From JACPAP01 sp035287045 (lineage in GTDB: Bacteria > Gemmatimonadota > Gemmatimonadetes > Gemmatimonadales > GWC2-71-9): 6,473 nucleotides of DNA. The position numbers and the translations under genes were made by a program. The notes beneath the pieces were generated by a model. The model saw only the letters and a program-made list of their open reading frames with translations. It did no database searches and was not told where the DNA came from. Positions 1 to 6,473 of the stretch are shown piece by piece. The first letter of the stretch is position 1. Each line of letters begins with the position of its first letter. The stretch is from NCBI GenBank assembly GCA_035287045.1, contig DATECF010000170.1:1-6473 (forward strand). Reading direction: 5' to 3'.

Positions 1-81
1 TACGAGCTGGAGTTAGAGGAGCTGCTGGTGGAGCTGGCGATGACGAATCGTGCCCTTCGCGAGCGGGAGAAGCAGCCGTGA
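1..81 (+). CDS. C-terminal end of an unidentified upstream gene (partial)
   Basis: The frame is open from the first base of the window and stops at the TGA at 79-81, giving 26 residues that begin YELELEELLVELAM and end REREKQP. The tail is rich in Glu, Leu and Arg with heptad-like spacing, so it is probably a helix or a short coiled coil. Nothing in it identifies a family. The stop codon overlaps the GTG start of the next gene in a GTGA arrangement, which is a strong sign that both belong to one operon and that this is a genuine gene end. The operon therefore extends upstream beyond this window. Confidence 0.6.
   Translation, partial: YELELEELLVELAMTNRALREREKQP
65..69 (+). promoter_or_regulatory. 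Ribosome binding site supporting the GTG start at 78
   Basis: GGGAG lies 8 bases before the GTG at 78, inside the end of the upstream gene. It is a good Shine-Dalgarno match at normal spacing. It supports GTG 78 as the start, which is also the only nearby start that keeps the signal peptide. Confidence 0.55.
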
Positions 82-2780
82 GCCGGGCGATCAAGGCGAT
101 CAGGGCGATCGAACAGGCGGCGATCGTGGTGATCGCGGGTACGGCGGGCGCGGCGGTCGCCGGCACGGCGCAGGAACGCCCGGACGCCGGCGCGGAGGCC
201 CTTCGCCGGGGCCGGTATGAGGAGGCGATCCGGCTCCTGGGCGCCGGGGCCGATCGGGGCGAGGAGCGAGCCGCGCGGTTGGTAGGTCGTGCGCTCACCG
301 CCGTGGGACGCCACGCGGACGCCGAGCAGCGGCTGCGGAGCTACCTCGCGGCGCATCCCAATGCGAGGGTGCTCTGGCTCCCGCTGGGCGACGTGTTGCG
401 CGAGCGGGGTCGGCTGGCTGACGCGGAGCAGGCCTACGTCCGGGCGGCCGCCCCTCGAGGGCCCGACAGCCTCGCGGCGGCGCTTCGACTGGCCGAGCTC
501 AAGGATCATCGGGGCGACTGGACCGGCGCTCGCGGTGACTACCGGCGGTTCATCACGACCTACAACGCGGCAGCCAGGCTTTCATCGGAGGATCTCGCCG
601 CCGTGGCGCGAGCGGTGCGGCATCTGGGACGGGAAGACCCGCAGCTGTTCAAGGACGCGCTGCGGGCCTACGACGAGGCCGTGCGAGCCGACTCGGGCAA
701 CTTGGACGCCCGCGTGGAGCAAGGCGACCTGTTCCTCGACAAGTACAACGGCACCGAGGCCCGGGCGACGTACGCCGCGGTGTTGAAGATCAACCCGAAT
801 CACCCGGGTGCGTTGCTGGGGCAGGCCCGCGCCGCCCAGTTCGAAGGGAGCCCCGAGGCGTTGCCGCTCGCGCGGAAGAGCCTGGAGATCAATCCACACT
901 ACGTTCCCGCGCTGGTGTTCGTCGCCCAGCTGGACCTGGAGCGTGAGGCGCACGACGCGGCGCTGAAGCGCGTCATCACCGCGCTGGACGTCAACCCCAC
1001 GTCGCTCGAGGCCCTCGCGCTGCTGGCGGCGACTCGTCTGCTCCAGGGCGATTCGTCCGCCTTCCAGGAGACGGTGGCGCGGATCAGGGGCGTCAACCCT
1101 CGCTACCCGTCTCTCTACACCACGTTGGCCGATCTCACGGGACGAACTCGGCGCTATCGCCGGGCCCTCGAGTTCGCGCGGCAGGCCGTGGCCCTGGATT
1201 CTACGTCCTGGCGGGGCCACAGCCTCGTGGGCGTGAACCAGCTCCGGCTGGGTCAAGCGGCTGACGCGCGGAAGAGCCTGGAGACCGCGTTCGCCGGCGA
1301 TCCGTACGACGTCTGGACCAAGAACACCCTGGACTTGCTGGATAACCTGGATCGGTTCAAGAGCGCCGGTACCGCGCGCTTCCGGTTTCTTGCGGCCTCC
1401 GCCGAGGCGGATCTCCTGGCCCTCTACGCCGGACCCCTGGCCGAAGAGGCCTACGATTCGCTGGCGGCCCGGTATCAGTTCCGGCCCGGGACGCCGTTGC
1501 GCGTGGAGGTGTACGACCGCCACGCCGACTTCTCGGTGCGGACCGTGGGGCTGGTGGGGCTCGGCGCCCTGGGCGTGAGCTTCGGGCCGGTGGTCGCCAT
1601 GGACTCTCCGTCCGCCCGCGAGCCGGGTCAGTTCCATTGGGGCGCAGTGCTGTGGCACGAGATTGCCCACACGTTCCATCTGGGATTGACCGACTCGCGG
1701 GTGCCCCGCTGGTTCACGGAGGGCCTGGCCGTCTTCGAGGAGCGGCGCGCGCGGCCCGGCTGGGGCGACCACGTGACGCCCGAGTTCTTGGCGGCCTTCC
1801 TCCAGCTTCATCTGGTTCCGGTCAGCGAGCTGAACCGCGGCTTCACCAACCCCGACTACCCGGAACAGCTTCGGCACTCTTACTACCAGGCGTCGCTGGT
1901 GTGCGACCTCATCGTCGCGGAGCACGGCCTGGGCGCGCTCCGGGCGCTGCTGCAGGAGTTCCGCCAGGGGCGTTCGACGGCGCAGGCCTTCCAGGCGGTG
2001 CTGGGGACGGACCCCGAGGCGTTCGACCGTCGTTTCAACGCCTACGTGCGGGAGCGGTTTGCCAAGCCGATCGCCGCCTTACGGTCCTGGCAGTCGGCCG
2101 ACGAGCGGGAGCACCGGAGTCTGGAGGAGCTCGCGCGGCGAGCCCGCCGGGCGCCGGACGAGTTTGATGCCCAGCTGGTGGCGGGGCAGGCGGCGTTCAT
2201 CGCGAAGCAGTTCGAGACCGCGGAGTCGTTCCTGGTGCGGGCCAAGGAGCTGTTCCCGGAGTATGCCGGGACGGATAGTCCATCCTGGTATCTGGCCCAG
2301 ATCTATCAACACCGCGGCGCGCGGGCCCGGGCGCTGGAGGAGTTGGAAGCGCTCACGTCCATCAACGCGGGGCATTACCCCGCGTGGCTGGCCCTGGCCG
2401 CCTTGCGCGACTCGTCGAGCGAGAAGGCTGGAGCCGCCCGGGCGCTGGAGGCGGCGCTCTACGTGTACCCCTTCGAGATCCCGGTGCACGTGCGGCTGGC
2501 GGAGTTGGCGGCAGACCTGGGCTGGTGGCCCACCGCGATCCGCGAACGCCGGGCGGTGCTGGCCCTGGCCCCGGTGGACCGGGCGGAAGCGCAGTATCAG
2601 CTGGCGCTGGCATATTTCGGGGCGGGGAAGCTGGACGAGGCCCGGAGCGCGGTGTTGCGGGCCCTCGAGGCGGCGCCGGGCTTCGAACGGGCTCAGGAGC
2701 TGCTGCTCAAGATCCGAGAGGCACGTCGGGATGCCGGATTGGGAACTTCACCGCAGAGAGTGCAGAGAGCGCAGAGGTGA
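78..2780 (+). CDS. Exported TPR-repeat protein with an internal Peptidase_MA-type (gluzincin) zinc metallopeptidase domain
   Basis: The product is 900 residues. It starts with an N-terminal signal-like segment (basic residues at 3-9, hydrophobic core about 14-28, possible cleavage after Ala31 in GTA-QE), so it should be periplasmic or envelope-located. Residues about 38-400 are helical TPR-type repeats. Residues about 440-660 look like a Peptidase_MA domain: H527-E528-x-x-H531 is the zinc site and E548 in WFTEGLA is the likely third ligand. The usual trailing helix of this family follows near residues 590-620 (YYQASLVCDLIVAEHG). More TPR-like repeats fill about 675-890. The catalytic residues are all present, so it may be an active protease, but the substrate is unknown. 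The GTG start is chosen for its ribosome binding site, the GTGA overlap with the previous gene, and because it preserves the signal peptide. The last 11 residues (TSPQRVQRAQR) are encoded by a 9-bp repeat and look like a recent replacement of the native end. Its place directly before DUF4159, MoxR, DUF58 and BatA suggests it is the envelope part of that system; this is inference. Confidence 0.9.
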   Translation: MSRAIKAIRAIEQAAIVVIAGTAGAAVAGTAQERPDAGAEALRRGRYEEAIRLLGAGADRGEERAARLVGRALTAVGRHADAEQRLRSYLAAHPNARVLWLPLGDVLRERGRLADAEQAYVRAAAPRGPDSLAAALRLAELKDHRGDWTGARGDYRRFITTYNAAARLSSEDLAAVARAVRHLGREDPQLFKDALRAYDEAVRADSGNLDARVEQGDLFLDKYNGTEARATYAAVLKINPNHPGALLGQARAAQFEGSPEALPLARKSLEINPHYVPALVFVAQLDLEREAHDAALKRVITALDVNPTSLEALALLAATRLLQGDSSAFQETVARIRGVNPRYPSLYTTLADLTGRTRRYRRALEFARQAVALDSTSWRGHSLVGVNQLRLGQAADARKSLETAFAGDPYDVWTKNTLDLLDNLDRFKSAGTARFRFLAASAEADLLALYAGPLAEEAYDSLAARYQFRPGTPLRVEVYDRHADFSVRTVGLVGLGALGVSFGPVVAMDSPSAREPGQFHWGAVLWHEIAHTFHLGLTDSRVPRWFTEGLAVFEERRARPGWGDHVTPEFLAAFLQLHLVPVSELNRGFTNPDYPEQLRHSYYQASLVCDLIVAEHGLGALRALLQEFRQGRSTAQAFQAVLGTDPEAFDRRFNAYVRERFAKPIAALRSWQSADEREHRSLEELARRARRAPDEFDAQLVAGQAAFIAKQFETAESFLVRAKELFPEYAGTDSPSWYLAQIYQHRGARARALEELEALTSINAGHYPAWLALAALRDSSSEKAGAARALEAALYVYPFEIPVHVRLAELAADLGWWPTAIRERRAVLALAPVDRAEAQYQLALAYFGAGKLDEARSAVLRALEAAPGFERAQELLLKIREARRDAGLGTSPQRVQRAQR
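87..136 (+). repeat. Cluster of GCGATC words (9-bp tandem repeat plus small inverted repeat) in the signal-peptide coding region
   Basis: GCGATC occurs at 87-92, 96-101 and 105-110 as a 9-bp tandem array (GCGATCAAG, GCGATCAGG, GCGATCGAA) that encodes AIKAIRAIE. It occurs again at 120-125, facing GATCGC at 131-136 across a 5-base loop. That makes five copies of the word, counting both orientations, in 50 bases. The array sits at the start of a signal peptide and could change the length of the basic N-region in 3-residue steps by slippage. Confidence 0.6.
2747..2780 (+). repeat. 9-bp tandem repeat of dispersed-repeat type at the junction of two genes
   Basis: Three 9-base units follow one another: CGCAGAGAG at 2752-2760, TGCAGAGAG at 2761-2769 and CGCAGAGGT at 2770-2778. 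They are preceded by TTCAC and followed by GA, so TCACC at 2748-2752 and GGTGA at 2776-2780 form inverted ends. From memory, CRCAGAGRN repeats of this kind, giving peptides such as TAESAESAE when translated, are scattered between genes in several soil phyla. Here the array encodes the last residues and stop of the TPR-peptidase gene, and its purine-rich units are the only Shine-Dalgarno-like sequence before the DUF4159 start (AGAGG at 2773-2777, GAGAG at 2765-2769). Confidence 0.75.
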
Positions 2781-3607
2781 TGCTGAACGTGAGTGCCGTG
2801 TGTCGGGTGGCACTGGTCCTGGTCGCAGCCGGCGTGACGGTATCAGCCGCGCCGGCCCAGGATCGGAGGTTTAGCCGCGGGCGGGAGCCGCGGCCGCAAC
2901 TGTCGGACGAAGACTACAAGAGGTTCAACGTGCCCTACGACGGGCGATTCACCTTCGCCCGGCTGCGCTACGACATGGGAACCTGGGACAGCGGACCATT
3001 CTCCCGCCGCGGCGGGTGGGAGCCCCCGTGGGCCCACGACTACCCGCGGGCCGAGCGGCACCTGATGAAACTCTTGAGCGAGCTGACGCAGATCCGGCCG
3101 TACCTGGACGGTGGGAATATCCTCAAAGCCGACGATCCCGAGCTGTTCAAGTACCCGGTGGCGTATCTCTCTGAGCCGGGCTTCTGGACCGTGAGCGACG
3201 CGGAGGCCACCAACCTCCGCGGCTACCTCCAGAAGGGTGGATTTCTCATCGTGGACGACTTCGAGGGGGAGCACTGGTTCAACTTCGAGGACAAGATGCG
3301 GAAGGTCTTGCCCGGGGCCGTGTTCGTGGAGCTGGACCCGTCGTACCCCGTGTTTCACGCGTTCTTCGACATCGAGTCGCTGGAGAACCTGAGCCTGGGC
3401 AACTACCGGGCGGCCCGGGCGCCGTCGGTGTACTACGGGGTGTTCGAGGACAATGATCCTAAGAAGCGGTTGATGGTGATCGCGAACTACAACAACGATA
3501 TCGGCGACTACTGGGAGTGGTCGGACATGGGATACTTCCCCATCGAGTTGTCCAACGAGGCCTACAAGCTAGGCATCAACTACATCATCTACGCCCTCAC
3601 CCACTGA
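2780..3607 (+). CDS. Exported DUF4159 domain protein
   Basis: The product is 275 residues. Residues 1-26 form a signal peptide (Arg at 9, hydrophobic run 10-22, cleavage likely after SAAPA-QD at 26/27), so the mature protein is periplasmic. The rest is one DUF4159 domain: FTFARLRYDMG near residue 56, WAHDYPRAERHLMKLL near 83, the characteristic DDPELFKYPVAYLSEPGFW starting at D118, then GGFLIVDDFEG with D159 and D160, and NEAYKLGINYIIYALTH at the C-terminus. DUF4159 has a Rossmann-like, glutamine-amidotransferase-like fold, but no biochemical role is established. In many Proteobacteria it is fused to BatA-type proteins; here it is a separate secreted protein. The start ATG shares its A with the TGA of the previous gene (TGATG). 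Downstream in-frame GTG codons at 2789 and 2798 are possible alternative starts that would shorten the signal peptide N-region. It ends one base before the moxR start. Confidence 0.93.
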   Translation: MLNVSAVCRVALVLVAAGVTVSAAPAQDRRFSRGREPRPQLSDEDYKRFNVPYDGRFTFARLRYDMGTWDSGPFSRRGGWEPPWAHDYPRAERHLMKLLSELTQIRPYLDGGNILKADDPELFKYPVAYLSEPGFWTVSDAEATNLRGYLQKGGFLIVDDFEGEHWFNFEDKMRKVLPGAVFVELDPSYPVFHAFFDIESLENLSLGNYRAARAPSVYYGVFEDNDPKKRLMVIANYNNDIGDYWEWSDMGYFPIELSNEAYKLGINYIIYALTH

Positions 3608-3608
3608 C

Positions 3609-4633
<1,025 letters not shown>

Positions 4634-4637
<4 letters not shown>

Positions 4638-5527
4638 CCGGCGTCGCGTTCCTCGATCCCAAGGTCCTGGCCCGGATCGACGATCTCGAGCTGTTGGCTC
4701 GGACCGTGGTGGACGGGTTCATCAACGGCCTGCACCGCTCACCCTACCTGGGGCGCTCCATGGATTTCGCCGAGCACCGGGCGTACATGCCGGGCGACGA
4801 TATCCGGCGCATCGACTGGCGGGTGTACGGCCGGACGGACCGCTTTTTCGTCAAGGAGTTCGAGGCCGACACCAACGCCAATTTCTCGGTGCTGCTCGAT
4901 ATCTCACGCTCCATGGCCTACGGCAGCGCCGGGCTCACCAAGCTCAATTACGGCCGGTACCTCGCCGCCTGCCTCACCTACTTCTCCCGGCAGCAGCGAG
5001 ACCGGGTGGGGCTGGTGACCTTTGACCGGGATGTGGTCACCGTGGTGCCGCCGTCCGCCAAGCATCTGGAGCGCGTGCTCCACGAGCTCGCCAGGATCGA
5101 GCCGGGGCCCGGCGGGGCGCTGGGTCCCTCGCTGCTCAAGATCGCGGACACCGTGCGACGCCGCAGCCTGCTGGTGGTGATCTCCGACCTCTACGAAGAG
5201 CCGGACGCGGTCGTTCGGGCGGTGAGTCAGCTCAAAGGGAAGGGCAACGACGTCATCGTCTTCCAGATTCTCGATGCCGCCGAGCTGCACTTCCCGTTCG
5301 AGGACATGATGCTGTTCGAGGACCTGGAGAGCGGCGATCGCGTCCCGGTGGTGCCCGACAAGCAGCGCGAGCGCTATCGTCAGCTGATGCAGGAGCACGT
5401 GGGAGCGCTCTCGCGGATGCTGGTGGACGCCCGCATAGACTATGCGCTGTTCGATACGTCGAAGCCCCTGGACTTCGCGCTGTTCGAGTATTTGAGCCGG
5501 CGGGAACGGCTGGTGCGGGTAAGATGA
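4634..5527 (+). CDS. DUF58 family protein with intact MIDAS (MoxR partner)
   Basis: The product is 297 residues from the GTG that overlaps the moxR stop (GTGA). The frame stays open upstream to about 4400, but that part lies inside moxR and translates to unrelated low-complexity sequence, so GTG 4634 is preferred. The DUF58 signature is at residues 53-81: PGDDIRRIDWRVYGRTDRFFV followed by KEFEADTN. A von Willebrand A-like fold follows, with the MIDAS motif D89-x-S91-x-S93 in LLDISRSM and a later SDL with D185, so the metal site appears complete. There is no signal peptide or clear membrane helix, so it is probably cytoplasmic or membrane-peripheral. DUF58 proteins are almost always encoded beside MoxR and are thought to be its substrates or adaptors. 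The ORF ends at 5525-5527, where TGA overlaps an ATG that opens a 17-codon mini-ORF. Confidence 0.96.
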
Positions 5528-5530
5528 TCG

Positions 5531-5553
5531 GACGAGCAGGGTCCTTGCTCGTC
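5531..5553 (+). promoter_or_regulatory. Hairpin in the DUF58-BatA gap
   Basis: GACGAGCAGG at 5531-5540 pairs with CTTGCTCGTC at 5544-5553, giving a 10-bp stem with one G-U pair and a 3-base loop (GTC). No T-run follows, so it is not a standard intrinsic terminator. It lies just before the BatA ribosome binding site and could affect mRNA processing, stability or BatA translation. It is the only obvious structure in the only real intergenic gap of the window. Confidence 0.55.
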
Positions 5554-5559
5554 GGTTCG

Positions 5560-5566
5560 AGAGGGA
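5560..5566 (+). promoter_or_regulatory. Ribosome binding site for the BatA-like gene
   Basis: AGAGGGA lies 7 bases before the GTG at 5574, a strong Shine-Dalgarno match starting 6 bases after the hairpin. It is one of the two clearest ribosome binding sites in the window and fixes the GTG at 5574 as the start. The next in-frame stop upstream is TAA at 5520-5522, with no better start in between. Confidence 0.65.
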
Positions 5567-5573
5567 ACGTGGC

Positions 5574-6473
5574 GTGAGCTTCCTTGCCCCCCTTTTTCTC
5601 GCTGGCCTGGCCGCGCTGGCGGTGCCCATCATCGTCCACCTGACGAACCGGCCCAAGAGCGATCCCTATCCGTTTCCGTCGCTCATGTTCGTTCAGCGGG
5701 TGCCGTTTCGCACCATGCGCCGGCAGCGAATCCGGCATTGGTGGCTGCTGGCGATGCGGGCCGCGGTGGTGGCATTGATGGCCGCGGCGTTTGCTCGGCC
5801 GTTGCTGGAGCGGTTGGGGGCCGCGGCTGCCGGGGGCCAGGGCCGTGAGCTGGTGATCCTGCTGGATGCGTCCTACAGCATGCGCTACGGCGATCACTGG
5901 GAGCGGGCCGTGGAGGCGGTACGGCGGGCGGTGCGCGGCATGGGGGCCGACGATCGTGCCACCATCCTGTTGATGGGTGATCGGGCGGTGTCACTGGGTG
6001 AGGCGACGGGGGACCAGGCGACGTTGCTGGCGGCGCTGGATGGGGTCGAACCCGGCTTCGGGGCCACGCGCTACTCGGCGGGCATTCAGGCGGCGCGAGA
6101 CATCCTGGAGCGCTCGGACCTGCCTCGGCGCGAGGTGGTGGTGATCTCGGACTTCCAGCGCGCCGGATGGCGGCCGGACGACGGCCTCAGGCTGCCCGAC
6201 GGAACCACCGTGGAAACGGTGATGCTGGCCGAGCAGGAGGCCGCGAACGTTGCGGTCACTGGGCTGCTCACGGAGCGGACGTTCCGCGGCGAGCGTGAAG
6301 AGGTGACCCTGTCGGCCCGCGTGGTGAACCTGGGGCCTGCGGCGGCGCGGGGATTGCCGGTCACGTTGATCGCGGACGGGCGGGCGGTGCAGCGCGTGAC
6401 CGTGGACCTGGAGCCCCGCGGCTCAGCCGCTGCGACATTCAGCCCGCTGCCGCTGGGGCAGACTCCGGCGCGG
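5574..6473 (+). CDS. BatA-like membrane-anchored von Willebrand A protein (3' end beyond the window)
   Basis: The frame is open from GTG 5574 to the last base, giving 300 residues without a stop; family members are usually considerably longer (often 600-700 residues), so roughly half is missing. Residues 1-80 match the BatA / aerotolerance-regulator N-terminal domain: SFLAPLFLAGLAALAVPIIVHL as the first membrane helix (about 3-22), the PYPFPSLMFVQRV segment at 31-43, a basic stretch at 46-55, and a second helix at about 57-74. A von Willebrand A domain follows, with MIDAS D98-x-S100-x-S102 in LLDASYSM and VVVISDFQ with D193. From about residue 220 the sequence (TLSARVVNLGPAAA) looks like a CARDB-type immunoglobulin-like domain. 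The vWA domain is placed after the second helix, so on the usual topology it faces the periplasm. It is a likely partner of the MoxR and DUF58 proteins. It has its own ribosome binding site, unlike the other downstream genes. Confidence 0.93.
   Translation, partial: MSFLAPLFLAGLAALAVPIIVHLTNRPKSDPYPFPSLMFVQRVPFRTMRRQRIRHWWLLAMRAAVVALMAAAFARPLLERLGAAAAGGQGRELVILLDASYSMRYGDHWERAVEAVRRAVRGMGADDRATILLMGDRAVSLGEATGDQATLLAALDGVEPGFGATRYSAGIQAARDILERSDLPRREVVVISDFQRAGWRPDDGLRLPDGTTVETVMLAEQEAANVAVTGLLTERTFRGEREEVTLSARVVNLGPAAARGLPVTLIADGRAVQRVTVDLEPRGSAAATFSPLPLGQTPAR

Larger units (their letters stand above)
5524..5577 (+). other. 17-codon mini-ORF bridging DUF58 and BatA (possible translational relay)
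   Basis: An ATG at 5524 overlaps the DUF58 stop (ATGA) and opens a reading frame of 17 residues (MIGRAGSLLVGSRGNVA) that ends at the TGA at 5575-5577. That stop overlaps the GTG start of the BatA gene (GTGA). The mini-ORF has no good ribosome binding site of its own and the peptide resembles nothing known. The arrangement would let ribosomes that finish DUF58 reinitiate, read through the hairpin, and deliver themselves to BatA. It could also be chance. Confidence 0.3.

Noticed and set aside
582..1925. Long open frame on the minus strand (447 codons) opposite the TPR-peptidase gene.
   Set aside because: It lies wholly opposite a gene with clear domains. Its product is rich in Arg, Gly, Val and His with no recognisable motif, as expected from GC-rich codon bias in the antisense frame.
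2752..2778. The three 9-bp units considered as a CRISPR fragment or a mobile-element end.
   Set aside because: Units are directly adjacent without spacers, and there is no transposase gene or target-site duplication visible around them.
2384..2779. Upstream extension of the DUF4159 reading frame by 132 codons.
   Set aside because: It overlaps the TPR-peptidase in another frame and translates to Gly/Ala/Arg-rich sequence. The ATG at 2780 gives a normal signal peptide and the TGATG overlap.
2059..2874. Third-frame open stretch of 271 codons crossing the TPR-peptidase and DUF4159 junction.
   Set aside because: Its translation is dominated by Arg, Ser, Trp and Gly, typical of an out-of-frame reading of GC-rich coding DNA, and it spans two well-supported genes.
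5531..5560. Hairpin considered as a rho-independent terminator after DUF58.
   Set aside because: No T-run follows the stem, and the next gene of the same system begins about 20 bases later with a strong ribosome binding site.
4904..5897. Minus-strand open frames opposite DUF58 and BatA (including one crossing the gap between them).
   Set aside because: They mirror real genes, have no ribosome binding site or family motif that I can see, and contain long low-complexity stretches.

Overview
The window is a stretch of GC-rich bacterial DNA (roughly two thirds G+C by eye), coding almost end to end on the plus strand. It reads as the middle of one tightly packed operon. The gene set and the wording of the proteins, especially the secreted DUF4159 protein next to a MoxR/DUF58/BatA block, resemble Gemmatimonadota or a neighbouring soil phylum such as Acidobacteriota. 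That assignment is from memory of these families, not from a search.

Layout: positions 1-81 hold the last 26 codons of an unidentified upstream gene. Positions 78-2780 encode a 900-residue exported protein made of TPR helices wrapped around a gluzincin-type metallopeptidase domain. Positions 2780-3607 encode an exported DUF4159 protein of 275 residues. Positions 3609-4637 encode a MoxR-family AAA+ ATPase. Positions 4634-5527 encode a DUF58 protein with an intact metal-binding DxSxS site. From 5574 to the end of the window runs the first 300 codons of a BatA-like membrane-anchored von Willebrand A protein, cut off by the window edge.

The genes are joined by overlaps or near-overlaps (GTGA at 78, TGATG at 2778, TGACATG at 3605, GTGA at 4634), so their products are probably made together by coupled translation. 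The one exception is the 46-base gap between DUF58 and BatA. It holds a 10-bp hairpin and a 17-codon mini-ORF whose ends overlap both neighbouring genes.

In the usual model, inferred from other bacteria, the cytoplasmic MoxR ATPase acts as a chaperone-like remodeller on MIDAS-containing partners, here DUF58 and the membrane-bound BatA protein. The exported DUF4159 and TPR-peptidase proteins would be the envelope side of the same system. What the system does is not known from the sequence. The most unusual sequence details are a 9-bp tandem repeat of dispersed-repeat type that forms the junction between the TPR-peptidase and DUF4159 genes, the hairpin and mini-ORF before BatA, and a cluster of GCGATC words in the TPR-peptidase signal peptide. 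No RNA genes, mobile elements, CRISPR arrays, promoters or intrinsic terminators were seen, and no gene-free stretch exceeds 46 bases.
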